Shown in pieces: positions 1-8,398 of a stretch of 32,389 bases of DNA. Position numbers and translations under genes: made by a program. The notes under the pieces were generated by a model. The model did no database searches. It had not been told where the DNA came from and saw nothing but the letters and a program-made list of their open reading frames with translations. Source of the DNA: an uncultured Pseudomonadota bacterium (GTDB lineage: Bacteria > Pseudomonadota > Alphaproteobacteria > RF32 > CAG-239); contig CASEZG010000015.1 of NCBI GenBank assembly GCA_949292375.1, forward strand, positions 1 through 32,389. Reading direction: 5' to 3'. The first letter of the stretch is position 1; every line of letters starts with the position of its first letter.

Positions 1-1
1 G

Positions 2-1378
2 GCTCTTATGTTGCCGAATGGTGCTATTGCCTACGATATTTCTACACTAACACACACACCCAAACCGAAGCCCGCCTTTGAGTTTGTTCAACTTGATAAT
101 GCTTATAAGACCGCTGGTATTTGTTTTTTGGGTGTCGGAGACTGTGCGCCGGAAGTTGGTTTTTCTTCCGGTGGCGATGATGATGGAGATTATGACGTTA
201 ATACCGGCAATCAATGTTTGAATGAAGGTTTCTCTAAGCAAAGCTGCAACTCTGTTCAAACAATTGATGGTGTTTGTCCTTATAACTCAGCTTACGGACG
301 CGGGTGTAAATGCGTTTCTAATTTAATCTCTTGTCCGGCAGGGCAAGTCGGTGTCGGTGATAGTTGTGACGGCAAGTATGCCTCTTGTAAATGCGACCCG
401 AATTTGAAGACTTGTTCTTCTAAAGAGGTTGGACAAGGAGCAAGTTGCGGCGGTAGATATGAGTCCTGTGTTTGTAAGTCAGAATATCAATATACTTCGT
501 CAAATTGTACTTATCCTCGTTCTGTTTCCGGTGATAATTGTAGTGGAAAATATACTAATTGTGTTTGCCCGACCGGTGTTTCTTCCACGCCGTATGGCTG
601 CGAAGAATATTATCCGGCTCCATGTAGTTCTGTTTGTAAAATAGCTTATGCAGATAACTGCCGAAACAGAGATAGTGTTTCTACTCCTTATGGCTGTGTT
701 GAAAACTGGGAAGATTGTTCCTCAAAATGTAAAACTGCATATAATGACAATTGTAGAAATCGTACGGCGGTTACTTGCCAGTTTGGCTGTGCTTCTTCTT
801 TTGCTGATTGTCAATCCAAATGTGAAAAGTGCAAAACTGATAACTGTGATAATAGAACGAATCAATCTTGCCAATATGGTTGTCAAACTTATTGGAGTGA
901 CTGCTCTTCTAAATGTCAGACTTGTTATTCTGACAATTGCAGAAATAGAGCTTCTTGTCCGGCAAATGCTACTTGTCAATATTTTTTCGATTGCCCATCT
1001 AAAATTAGCTCTTGGAGCTGTAATTCAGGTTATAATCAGTCCGGCAATTCTTGTATTCAAGCTTGCAGACCTTATGCTGATCAAGTAAATTGTAAATTTG
1101 GTACGCAGTCTTGCAGTGATGGCTGTGGCGGAACCAGAACTTGTTGTAAGCCTTGTCCTTATCAGGATTTGTCTAGCTACTGTAATTATGGTTCTTGTCC
1201 TCCTGGATATAGTCGTGGTTATGTAACAGACCAATGTGGAACATATTGTGTAAACTGTTCTCCTGTTACTTGCCCTGACCATGGATATCTGGAAATAAAT
1301 TCGCCTTATCAACCCTCTAAATGCACATATTGGGAAAATTGTCCCGTTGATGGTTCGTATAGGAAATGTCTTTATTAA
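2..1378 (+). CDS. Cysteine-rich secreted protein, 5'-truncated by the window edge
   Basis: The frame is open from the first bases. It is a paralogue of the complete gene at 16190-17509, whose signal peptide contains the same Ala-Leu-Met-Leu-Pro stretch, so the true start lies upstream and the ATG at position 8 is internal. About 60 of 458 visible residues are cysteine (roughly 13%). The N-terminal third has pairs such as CKC and CVC in short Gly/Tyr-rich repeats. The middle has about five repeats of the type DNCRNR...YGC......DCSSKC. The C-terminal third differs from the paralogue. The family is not one I can name; the disulphide-rich pattern and the export signal of the paralogue suggest a periplasmic or surface protein. 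An intrinsic terminator follows at 1389. No function should be assumed. Confidence 0.8.
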   Translation, partial: ALMLPNGAIAYDISTLTHTPKPKPAFEFVQLDNAYKTAGICFLGVGDCAPEVGFSSGGDDDGDYDVNTGNQCLNEGFSKQSCNSVQTIDGVCPYNSAYGRGCKCVSNLISCPAGQVGVGDSCDGKYASCKCDPNLKTCSSKEVGQGASCGGRYESCVCKSEYQYTSSNCTYPRSVSGDNCSGKYTNCVCPTGVSSTPYGCEEYYPAPCSSVCKIAYADNCRNRDSVSTPYGCVENWEDCSSKCKTAYNDNCRNRTAVTCQFGCASSFADCQSKCEKCKTDNCDNRTNQSCQYGCQTYWSDCSSKCQTCYSDNCRNRASCPANATCQYFFDCPSKISSWSCNSGYNQSGNSCIQACRPYADQVNCKFGTQSCSDGCGGTRTCCKPCPYQDLSSYCNYGSCPPGYSRGYVTDQCGTYCVNCSPVTCPDHGYLEINSPYQPSKCTYWENCPVDGSYRKCLY

Positions 1379-1388
1379 TAATATATTT

Positions 1389-1416
1389 AGCCCCCTTCTT
1401 CAGGGGGCTTTATTTT
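1389..1416. terminator. Intrinsic terminator between convergent genes
   Basis: A 7-bp perfect stem, AGCCCCC (1389-1395) with GGGGGCT (1403-1409), is followed by a T-rich run on the plus strand. It lies between the stop codons of two convergent genes. It serves the plus-strand cysteine-rich gene best; the tract on the minus side is weaker. Confidence 0.85.
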
Positions 1417-3049
1417 ATTTCTTACTTATTTTTTCTATATCGCTGACAAAAGTTACGTCCCATAAGGCTTCTGCCGAAGGAGCTTCTACCAAAGTGGTAT
1501 AATCCTCATGTTCCATAAAAACAGGACGAAGGTCAGCATTTTCCGGCACCAAATCAGCCACATCATAAAGGGCTTTACTCCAGATTATCGGATTGTGTTT
1601 TATACCTTTCCACGAGGCGATGCAGAGCTGTTTTTCTTGCCCTTTCTTAAACGAGGCTATTAACTTGTCTATAAATTTGGCATCGATATTGGGCATATCC
1701 GCCGGCAAAATTAGCACGCCATCACAAAAGGCAGGAACGGATTTTAGGCCCAAATTCAATGAAGTTTTAACCCCTGAGCGATACGCCGGATTATACAAGA
1801 TATTGACATCTATATCTTCTAAAAATTCTTCCATTACCGATGCTTGATTACCGGTTATGACAAAAACAGGATTAGCCTTGGATTTGATGGCAGCTTCAAC
1901 CGCTTTCAAAAACAGTGGTTTGCCATCCGCATCTTCTACCAGCAATTTGTTGCGACCGGCGCGGCTTCCGACACCTGCGGCCAAAACAATTGCCGCAATA
2001 CCGGCTTTGCCCCTTGAGCCGCTTTGACCCGCGGCAACTAATTTTTCTTTCTCGTTCTCGCTTAATTCTCCGCCTTTATCCAACAAAACATTTTGCGGGC
2101 GAGCAAAGTCATATTCATTCAGTTTGTCATTGACTATCGCCAGTTTGATATAATGTTCGGCTAAAGGTGAATCCACACTGTCAAAATGAAACGGCAGATT
2201 GATGATTTTTTGCCCGCGTTTATGTGCAATAATTAAATCCGAAACGCTTATTTGCGGAATGCTCAAATTGACGATTTCATCAGCAAAACTTTTGATGGCT
2301 GTCGGGATAACATCATCTTTATAATTGCTCTTTTGTCCGGCCAAAATGAAAATAACTTCATTCTTGTCCGCAATGGCTCTTTCTATGGCATTTGATACAT
2401 CTTCAGCCGTATGTGGAGCATTATATTCCGAAACATAATCCAGCTCGAGAACCGAAAATTTTTCAACCGACTTACGAACGACCTTGGTAAAATGTGTGGT
2501 TTCTACCGAATCGTTATAAAAATTGGTATAAATCAGTGCTGTGCGGCGAGGCTTTTGCTCCGCAACCTGCAATAAATCTATATTCCCCGATAAGCTGAAC
2601 AAAATATCATCCACGGCTTTTTGTTCGGCCAAAGGCGTGGTGAGCTCAAGCACGGCAATTACCTCTCCTGACTTGACAAAGCTATAAGGCTGAACCGTAT
2701 TTAAGATGAGATTATGTGATTGGCGGTTGAACTTGGCAACCCTATCGTCCGCACACAAGAAGATACCATCCGCGGCGGCGGTGATTTTGCATATTCCCTG
2801 CTCTCCGACCGCATAGGCCGTATTTTTACCGCAGAGCTTGGCGGCAACGATGCCTAAGGCGGCTTCCAATGTCAGGTCGCTTTCATCCATAACTGCGCCA
2901 TAGACCGTGGCTATGCCACTGAGCTTGAGTTGGATTATGTCTTCCTCGTCCAGAGTATGACCTTTTTCCAAGACCATTCCGTCTAAACGGATTTCTTCAA
3001 AAATCTTGACCCCGAGGGCGTGGTTTAAATCAAATTCCTGACATTTCAT
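1415..3049 (-). CDS. Molybdopterin-binding (MoeA-like) / MocA-like NTP transferase fusion protein
   Basis: A 544-residue two-part protein. Residues about 1-340 resemble the molybdopterin-binding region of MoeA/MogA-type proteins. From about residue 348 a MobA/MocA-like nucleotidyltransferase domain begins with the signature LAAGVGSRAGRNKLL, and the LPADMP motif further on fits the metal-binding aspartate of this fold. Such fusions are known in alphaproteobacteria and are thought to act in molybdenum cofactor maturation, as MocA transfers CMP to molybdopterin. I see no molybdoenzyme or other moa/moe gene in the window, so the substrate stays open. The gene is read alone, between the terminator at 3112-3135 and the one at 1389. 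The ATG at 3049 is the only clear start. The fold is fairly sure; the exact reaction is inferred. Confidence 0.75.
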   Translation of the reverse strand: MKCQEFDLNHALGVKIFEEIRLDGMVLEKGHTLDEEDIIQLKLSGIATVYGAVMDESDLTLEAALGIVAAKLCGKNTAYAVGEQGICKITAAADGIFLCADDRVAKFNRQSHNLILNTVQPYSFVKSGEVIAVLELTTPLAEQKAVDDILFSLSGNIDLLQVAEQKPRRTALIYTNFYNDSVETTHFTKVVRKSVEKFSVLELDYVSEYNAPHTAEDVSNAIERAIADKNEVIFILAGQKSNYKDDVIPTAIKSFADEIVNLSIPQISVSDLIIAHKRGQKIINLPFHFDSVDSPLAEHYIKLAIVNDKLNEYDFARPQNVLLDKGGELSENEKEKLVAAGQSGSRGKAGIAAIVLAAGVGSRAGRNKLLVEDADGKPLFLKAVEAAIKSKANPVFVITGNQASVMEEFLEDIDVNILYNPAYRSGVKTSLNLGLKSVPAFCDGVLILPADMPNIDAKFIDKLIASFKKGQEKQLCIASWKGIKHNPIIWSKALYDVADLVPENADLRPVFMEHEDYTTLVEAPSAEALWDVTFVSDIEKISKK

Positions 3050-3111
3050 CGGTTTTGTTCCTTATCTTTATTTTTTTAATATATGCCGATAAATCTTAAA
3101 ATATAGCAAAC

Positions 3112-3135
3112 AAAAAAGGGAGCCGAAGCCCCCTT
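3112..3135 (-). terminator. Intrinsic terminator with UUCG tetraloop
   Basis: Read on the minus strand, an 8-bp stem (AAGGGGGC with GCTCCCTT, one G-U pair) closes a TTCG loop and runs into a T tract. It sits directly after the stop codon of the small exported protein gene at 3137-3616. Confidence 0.9.
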
Positions 3136-3136
3136 C

Positions 3137-3616
3137 TTATCTGTCTGCGAAAGTATAACTCTCAAGGGTGCGACCATTGTCGTCCTTGAGGTATACATAT
3201 CCTTTCTTAGCCAAGACAACCACTACGACATTGTAGTGGCATAATCTTTGACCGCGAAGGATATAGCAATCATATTTTTTGCTCTGGCTTACGGTGAGAA
3301 CATGTCTGCCGCGGAGGGCAAACTTACCGTTTTCTACCTCCCAAACATAGAGGTATGGACCTTGCCTCTCAACCTGCAAACTTGACCAGGTCAAGCTCTT
3401 GAGCGGCCGTGCGAAGGGTTGATGTACAATTGTACCGTAGTCACTCGTCTTTTTAGGGCGCATACGGTATATTTTTTTGCTCAGCCCCTCGTAACTCTCA
3501 TAAATTTGGATAGCTCCGTTGAGGTTGCCAAAGAACTTGTCCATTTTTGTTTGTGCCAAAGCACAGGATGTTAATGTGCAAAGCACCACTAGCACCCAGA
3601 ATTTTTTCGCCTTCAT
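3137..3616 (-). CDS. Small exported protein, possible lipoprotein, unknown function
   Basis: 159 residues. The N-terminus (Lys-rich, then a hydrophobic stretch to about residue 16) is a signal peptide. LTSC with Cys18 fits a lipobox, though signal peptidase I cleavage after ALA is an alternative. The rest is basic and beta-rich, with a YDCYILRGQRLCHYN segment holding two cysteines and a short run of valines. No family is recognised. Its own terminator follows immediately, so it is probably a single-gene unit. The Shine-Dalgarno sequence before the ATG is weak; the region upstream is AT-rich. Being real is supported by the signal peptide, full-length frame and terminator. Confidence 0.7.
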   Translation of the reverse strand: MKAKKFWVLVVLCTLTSCALAQTKMDKFFGNLNGAIQIYESYEGLSKKIYRMRPKKTSDYGTIVHQPFARPLKSLTWSSLQVERQGPYLYVWEVENGKFALRGRHVLTVSQSKKYDCYILRGQRLCHYNVVVVVLAKKGYVYLKDDNGRTLESYTFADR

Positions 3617-3718
3617 ATATGTTAATTTTAAATTTTACAATAAGAAATCAGCCAGAATAATCATCATTTATGAGGTCTAAATTAACATATTTTCGGCAGC
3701 GTGTCCAGAATTAAAATT

Positions 3719-3830
3719 TTGTCCAAATAGACAATAGATATCCCCCAGTAAACTGGGGGTTCTATAACAGCTACAAACCTTACGGTTTGACCACGCTCGT
3801 TGGCGTGGAGCGGTGTTGTTCCAACACCTT
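3719..3830 (-). ncRNA. Chain of RNA hairpins, possible remnant end of an IS200/IS605 (TnpB/omega-RNA-like) element
   Basis: Between the small exported gene and the autotransporter lie about 300 bases without a convincing gene. They hold consecutive perfect hairpins: TTGTC/GACAA (3719-3734), CCCCCAG/CTGGGGG with a 4-base loop (3742-3759), AAACC/GGTTT (3775-3788), CCACGC/GCGTGG (3791-3808) and GGTGTTG/CAACACC (3812-3828). On the minus strand the C-rich hairpin followed by ATATCTATTGTC resembles the right ends of IS605-type elements, which overlap the 3' end of tnpB and encode its guide RNA. An open 62-residue frame (3682-3870) runs through it but starts inside the autotransporter terminator and is probably not expressed. 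It might be a worn tnpB tail. The structure is seen; the identity is inference. Confidence 0.4.
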
Positions 3831-3851
3831 GGTTTTCTGTAAGGCAACTAA

Positions 3852-3890
3852 TAAAAGAACAGGCTCTCATTTCTGAAAACCTGTTCTTGT
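3852..3890 (-). terminator. Intrinsic terminator of the autotransporter gene
   Basis: A 9-bp perfect inverted repeat, AAGAACAGG (3855-3863) and CCTGTTCTT (3880-3888), is followed on the minus strand by TTTTATT. It lies 35 bases past the autotransporter stop codon. Confidence 0.85.
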
Positions 3891-3922
3891 TTATGAAGAA
3901 AACTACTTAATACTAAATAATA

Positions 3923-6900
3923 TTAGAATTTATATTTAGCGTTAATCAAGCCGGTATGATCCTCGTAGTTATCACGGAATCGGCCTTCATAGCCCAATGA
4001 CAATTCAACATTGTCGTTAACATCGGCTGTTAAACCAACGCCGGCTTCAAAGCCCAGACGATCCAAGGCTTCCCCGTTAACGGTATATGCTGCACCGTTA
4101 GCCAAGGTTACGACAGAGTTGTTGGCATCGTTGAACATATCGTAGGTCATGGCCAAACGAGCTTCCGGACGGAGGTTCATGCCGTTTTCCAAAGCAAAGT
4201 TTTTCTTTACTTTAGCACCGATTACACCGGTCAAGATGTCTGAGGTGTTTTCAGATACTCTTTGACCTGCAGTATCGGTGTAGCTGTCCTGACGAATGTT
4301 GACATAACGCAAACCGGCTTCCGGTGTGAGCGTTGTGCCGCAAAGGTCAAGATCATAACCTGTCATCGCCTGCAAGCCGATGCTATTTACATCGTAATCT
4401 GCTTTTACAGGCAAGCCGGCAACGTTCTTGTCTTCGCTGTAATCAGACCAGCCATAGGTTGCGATAGCATTTACATACCAATCAGATGGTTTGTATTCAC
4501 CATAAGCAATCGCCGTATGTGTATCAACATCTGTGGTTCTCATAAAGCCATCAATGTCTGATGTGGTGTAAGCATAACCGATACCGAGTTTTGTATCATC
4601 ATTGATGTATTTTTCGGCACCGAATGCAATACCTTCACTATCAGCATCAAAGCCCTTGGCTCTGTTTGTATCATCAGCCTCGGCATGATTGAACAAGCCC
4701 TGAATCCACATAGCACCACGTTTGAAGATGCTGTCGCCAGAGGACATACCTTCACCACCGGTAGACATTGAGCCACCGCTCAAGCGTGTGCCGACTGCTG
4801 AAAATACCTGATGAGCCGTTTCGGTTACATTGGACTGAACCATTGCGGCTGTTTCTGGTGCCAAAGCCTTAGCCGCATTAACCATTGAAGCTTGGTCTGT
4901 TTGAGCCAAGGTATGCAAGTGTTCTGCAACAGCACGAGAAGCTCCTGTTAAAGAAGAAGCATCGGCATTGCCGCCAACCCATGCATTAATGGTGTTGGCA
5001 TCTGATGCCGTACCACCGGCGTTGACAACGGAAGAAGCAACCTCTCCGGAATCTTTCTTAGAAACATTCAAGGTATTTTTATCTTCACCAAATGAAACAT
5101 TGTACAATGCATTGTTTTGAGAGAGTTTCAAGCTATTCTCACCAAATTCTGCCGTGCCTGCCTCAGCCGAAACACCATTAGCAAAAGTATAGGTACCTTC
5201 ACCAGCATCTATACCGATAACCGGATTGATGGTAGCTGAACCTTCTGAGGTTAAGTTGGTCTTGATTGAGCCTTCAACCTTACCACCTTTAGCTTCCTCA
5301 ATATTATCTACATTGAAGGCCAAAGTTGAATTATCCCACAATGCGACATCGCCTGTTAAGGTCTTAGAAGCTAAGTCTAAAGTACCACCTTTGCCGACTT
5401 TAGCATTAGCCGCATAATCTACGCCCAACTTGGTTGTGCCGTAAGTGGTCAACTGTGAGGTTTTCAGATCTTCGCTGTCCAAGTTCAGGTTTGCACCCTC
5501 GCTGACATAGATCTCGTCAGCATTGGATTCTTCCGAAACCAGAGACGAAGCAGCAACATCGGCACTGATGTTGAGTTCGCCACCCGTGAACTTGGTCATA
5601 TGCGCGCCGGAATCAAGAACGGTAATATTTCCGCCTGTATTGTCTACCTCGCCGTTCAGAACACCGGCCAAATCAATATAACCATTGTTGGTTACTGTTT
5701 TTTCTTCACCCATATTAACGGCGGCGCCTTTATTGACCGTAATAATACCTTTATCATTTGTGATATTGCCGTTAACCGTATTGTTGCCGCTAAATTCTGC
5801 TCTCGGTGCTGCTTTTAACATCGCTGCAATTTTTTCGGCAGAGTCTTCAGAAGCGGGCGAATTAACTCCTGTTAAAGTCAAATTGCCGTTCAATGTACCA
5901 TTATTGGAAACATAGATACCGCCGGCCGTCTGTTCGGCATAGCTTCCGTCTTCTCCGGCTTCAGCCAAAGCAGCACCGTTGATGGTGATGTCGGTATTTT
6001 CAGCATTGATGGTACCATTGTTAACCAAAGAGCCTGCAACATTAAATTTGGCATTGTCACCTGTAGGTTCTTGGTCTGCGGCTGCGCCACGATTCATATC
6101 CTGAATGAGGTTCAAAGTTGCGTCACTGGCAACGACAACAGCACCGCCTTCTTTAACATTCGTCTCACGAGACGCGATGATACCCAAAGCATCTTTCAAG
6201 ACATTAACAATACCGCTGACATTGAGCGTAGATGTTTCGCTTCCGTCTTGTTTGGAAGATGCGCGAATCAGCGCGTTTTCACCGCTCATATTTACCGTTC
6301 CGGCAACATTGATTTCTCCATCAGGATAACCGGTAACAATCTGCGCACCGTCAGCAATATTAACTGTTGCACCTTCTGCAATATCTACAGAAGACATACC
6401 TTGAATCATAGAGCCGCTTTGCCATTTAGGATTGTCAGGATTTGCGACATCCATGTATCCAGAAGCATTTACAGTCGTACCTTCGCCGATGACAACCTCG
6501 TTGACAGCAATACCGGCGCCGCCTGTGATATTAACATTTGAATTGTTCAAGGCTACTTTTCCGCTTCCACCATCAGTGCTATTGATGCCATTCATGGCTC
6601 CGGCAGGAGCTCCATCCATAGAAACATTGCTGTTTGAAATGTTAAGCTCTTTGCCGTCTTGCAGAGTTAATCTGGCGGGATCTGTTTCACTGTCTGTGTT
6701 AATATTTACATTTGCACCGTCAATAGAGGTGTCGATTGCAACATCCACATTGCCGTTAACGTTAATATTGCTGCCTTCTTCACCTGTAATGTTGAACTGA
6801 GATTTTGCATATTCTCCACTACTCGGAGCAATTTTGTTGTTGCCCTCAAAGGTAACAGTCTTTCCTGCTGCGATTGCCAAATTGGAGGCATCTCCAGAAG

Positions 6901-7438
6901 CTTCTTCACCATTTTCTCCTGCAGCTGCCTTATATAAACTAATACGACTACCATCCGTGAAGGTTGTGTTGCCAACCTTGAATGCCGTTGTATCGTTATC
7001 TAAGACCAAAGCACTATTTTCACCGACGACACTACCGCCCTCACCCTTTTTGAATGTTAAGTTTACATCACTAAAATCAGCATTGGCATTACGGGTTGAT
7101 GTCATATAACCTTCAACCGTAAGATTTCCAGCTCCGGTAAATGTGGTTTTGGCATCATTTTGCCCCAATTCTACCGTTGCAAAATCTTTAATTGTGTTGT
7201 TTCCAAGAACGGTTATCGTTGTATCTTTGTCATATGAGCCAAAAGAAACTCTGTTGGCTGTCTGCTCCGTTCCCTGAGCCTCAACAGAAAAGTTTGCATC
7301 CTTTAATGTTGAGCCTGCTTCTATATAGAAACTTTGTCCGGCTTCTGTTGTTACATCGCCGGTATATTCTGCAGCCAAGGCATTAGCAGCTGTAAACATT
7401 ACAGCTAATGATGCTCCGGCTAAGAGTGTTTTTTTCAT
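3923..7438 (-). CDS. Type Va (AT-1) autotransporter, large adhesin-like surface protein
   Basis: 1171 residues. A signal peptide (MKKTLLAGASLAVMF..., probable cleavage after ALA near residue 23) leads into a long passenger rich in Asn, Gly, Thr and Ser with many short beta-strand repeats, as expected of a beta-helix. From about residue 905 a C-terminal beta-barrel begins (MWIQGLFNHAEADD) and ends in aromatic residues with a final Phe (NAKYKF), the recognition signal for BAM insertion. Only one cysteine lies in the barrel. The passenger would be exposed on the outer surface; adhesion is likely but not shown. I chose ATG 7438 because AGGAG sits 9 bases upstream; an in-frame TTG at 7444 is only 3 bases from it. 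Read alone, downstream of the broken XRE gene, with its own promoter and terminator. Confidence 0.9.
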   Translation of the reverse strand: MKKTLLAGASLAVMFTAANALAAEYTGDVTTEAGQSFYIEAGSTLKDANFSVEAQGTEQTANRVSFGSYDKDTTITVLGNNTIKDFATVELGQNDAKTTFTGAGNLTVEGYMTSTRNANADFSDVNLTFKKGEGGSVVGENSALVLDNDTTAFKVGNTTFTDGSRISLYKAAAGENGEEASGDASNLAIAAGKTVTFEGNNKIAPSSGEYAKSQFNITGEEGSNINVNGNVDVAIDTSIDGANVNINTDSETDPARLTLQDGKELNISNSNVSMDGAPAGAMNGINSTDGGSGKVALNNSNVNITGGAGIAVNEVVIGEGTTVNASGYMDVANPDNPKWQSGSMIQGMSSVDIAEGATVNIADGAQIVTGYPDGEINVAGTVNMSGENALIRASSKQDGSETSTLNVSGIVNVLKDALGIIASRETNVKEGGAVVVASDATLNLIQDMNRGAAADQEPTGDNAKFNVAGSLVNNGTINAENTDITINGAALAEAGEDGSYAEQTAGGIYVSNNGTLNGNLTLTGVNSPASEDSAEKIAAMLKAAPRAEFSGNNTVNGNITNDKGIITVNKGAAVNMGEEKTVTNNGYIDLAGVLNGEVDNTGGNITVLDSGAHMTKFTGGELNISADVAASSLVSEESNADEIYVSEGANLNLDSEDLKTSQLTTYGTTKLGVDYAANAKVGKGGTLDLASKTLTGDVALWDNSTLAFNVDNIEEAKGGKVEGSIKTNLTSEGSATINPVIGIDAGEGTYTFANGVSAEAGTAEFGENSLKLSQNNALYNVSFGEDKNTLNVSKKDSGEVASSVVNAGGTASDANTINAWVGGNADASSLTGASRAVAEHLHTLAQTDQASMVNAAKALAPETAAMVQSNVTETAHQVFSAVGTRLSGGSMSTGGEGMSSGDSIFKRGAMWIQGLFNHAEADDTNRAKGFDADSEGIAFGAEKYINDDTKLGIGYAYTTSDIDGFMRTTDVDTHTAIAYGEYKPSDWYVNAIATYGWSDYSEDKNVAGLPVKADYDVNSIGLQAMTGYDLDLCGTTLTPEAGLRYVNIRQDSYTDTAGQRVSENTSDILTGVIGAKVKKNFALENGMNLRPEARLAMTYDMFNDANNSVVTLANGAAYTVNGEALDRLGFEAGVGLTADVNDNVELSLGYEGRFRDNYEDHTGLINAKYKF

Positions 7439-7508
7439 TACCAAATTCTCCTAACTTAAGTGGTTTAATCGGAAATAAAACTTTCAGATGTATTCCAAAA
7501 GTATAACA

Positions 7509-7551
7509 AATTATACATGTAAAATTTTAAATAGCAACAGATTGTACATTT
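7509..7551 (-). promoter_or_regulatory. Autotransporter promoter with two ATTRTACAT motifs
   Basis: On the minus strand a TTGCTA hexamer, 16 bases, then TATAAT form a plausible sigma-70 promoter. The -10 lies inside ATTATACAT (7510-7518 on the plus strand). A second copy, ATTGTACAT (7541-7549), sits just upstream of the -35, 31 bases or about three helical turns away. Three further copies lie upstream of the XRE regulator gene, so these are candidate operators. The motif contains the -10 itself in one case, which weakens that copy as independent evidence. Confidence 0.5.
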
Positions 7552-7651
7552 CAATTTTTATGATATATAACGTATTATATGCTATAAATCAAAACCTTAG
7601 AGAATCTCTATGGTTCTAAATTTGGATAATAAATTGGATAAAATTTGAATT

Positions 7652-8084
7652 TTAACGATTTTTTATGAGAGAATCGGCAACGGATTCCATAATATTGAGT
7701 TCTTTGTCGCTCATTTCTCTGATTTTGAGAAGAAGAGATTCCATACGCAATAATTGATTGGAGGAAAGAGTTGATATATTGCGGTTAACAAGCTTGGGAT
7801 AGCTATCTTCTTTTTCGGATGGCTCAATGAGAGTAGATGTTTTGCTTAGGGTTTCTGCAAAAAGCTCATCCATACTGATATTTAAGATATCACAAAGATT
7901 AATGACTTGTTTTAAATCCGGCATAGTGCGGTCGTTTTCAATGTTGCCGATGGTCTTGAAGTTGCAGTTCATCTTGTCGGCAAGCTGCTCCTGCGTCAGG
8001 TTGTTGGCCTTGCGAAAAGCTTTACTTGCGAAAAGCTTTAATCTTATAACCAATCCTGAATATATTTTTATTCGGTAACACCAT
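7652..8084 (-). pseudogene. XRE-family HTH regulator, frameshifted by a 16-bp tandem duplication
   Basis: The natural start is the ATG at 8084, preceded by GAGG/AAGG. It reads 20 residues beginning MVLPNKN and ending in KIKAFRK, then meets TAA inside the second copy of a duplicated 16-mer. The rest, with the XRE helix-turn-helix (NNLTQEQLADKMNCNFKTIG, then IEND), is in another frame that can only begin at a poorly placed TTG at 8053. Removing one 16-bp copy gives a clean 138-residue protein with a normal DNA-binding domain and a C-terminal tail of about 75 residues of unknown role. It lies directly upstream of the autotransporter on the same strand and may have controlled it and itself. It is either decayed, switchable by slippage, or weakly expressed by reinitiation. 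Confidence 0.8.
8009..8040. repeat. Perfect 16-bp tandem duplication in the XRE gene
   Basis: The unit CTTGCGAAAAGCTTTA occurs twice back to back (8009-8024 and 8025-8040) with no mismatch. Sixteen is not a multiple of three, so the second copy shifts the frame and brings a TAA into frame. Confidence 0.97.
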
Positions 8085-8100
8085 TGCCTTTTTCCTCTTC

Positions 8101-8173
8101 GATGTAAAATATATTATACATCAAGAGCCACTGATTACCTACTCTACTATACATTATAAATTATATGTACAAT
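8101..8173 (-). promoter_or_regulatory. XRE gene upstream region with three ATTRTACAT-like motifs
   Basis: The stretch holds ATTATACAT (8113-8121), ACTATACAT (8146-8154, one mismatch) and ATGTACAAT (8165-8173, the reverse complement of ATTGTACAT). The first is part of a GATGTA...TACATC inverted repeat (8101-8122). On the minus strand ATGTATAAT supplies a -10-like TATAAT; the -35 is weak. The sharing of the motif with the autotransporter promoter suggests autoregulation by the XRE protein. AT-rich background makes this suggestive only. Confidence 0.45.
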
Positions 8174-8212
8174 AGATTATACTATATATATCAGATTATA
8201 TAAAAAACAGAT

Positions 8213-8284
8213 GTCGGGTAAGCAAATTCCTACGCAAAAAAACTCTGCTGTTGCGGCGTTTTTTTTTGAAAACTGTTACCCGAC
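8213..8284. terminator. Bidirectional terminator inside a 9-bp inverted repeat
   Basis: A hairpin with a CTGC/GCGG core is flanked by a run of A on one side and of T on the other (8236-8267), so it can terminate on both strands. It is enclosed by the perfect inverted repeat GTCGGGTAA (8213-8221) and TTACCCGAC (8276-8284). It directly follows, on the minus strand, the second copy of the rpsI 3' end, and may be the original rpsI terminator. Confidence 0.6.
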
Positions 8285-8287
8285 TGT

Positions 8288-8302
8288 TAACGCTTCGAGA
8301 AC
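8288..8302 (-). repeat. Second copy of the rpsI 3' end (attachment-site-like direct repeat)
   Basis: TAACGCTTCGAGAAC here is identical to 9628-9642, the last codons and stop of rpsI. On the minus strand it again reads Phe-Ser-Lys-Arg-stop. A chance 15-base match in a window this size is very unlikely. It is also one arm of a TTAACGC/GCGTTAA hairpin (8287-8311). It marks the far end of a cassette of about 1.34 kb. Confidence 0.75.
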
Positions 8303-8398
8303 CGGCGTTAAGTTTTTATATTGTTTTATCAATGGGCCATTTTATTAAAATTCTTATATGAATGTTTTGAATGACCATTCATTTTACGATACTTTTTC

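Noticed and set aside
1..1378. CRISPR-like array suggested by the repetitive DNA in the cysteine-rich genes
   Set aside because: The repeats are imperfect, in frame and explained by protein repeats; there are no spacers of even length.
3682..3870. 62-residue minus-strand open frame as a protein gene
   Set aside because: It starts inside the autotransporter terminator, has no ribosome site and runs through stacked hairpins; kept only as a possible worn tnpB tail.
6071..7109. Plus-strand open frames inside the autotransporter passenger
   Set aside because: They are antisense shadows of a repetitive, biased coding sequence, with no ribosome sites or recognisable domains.
7652..8053. Intact XRE gene starting at TTG 8053
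   Set aside because: The TTG has a ribosome-like CAGGA only one base away and the frame gives an abnormal N-terminus; the ATG at 8084 plus the 16-bp duplication explains the data better.
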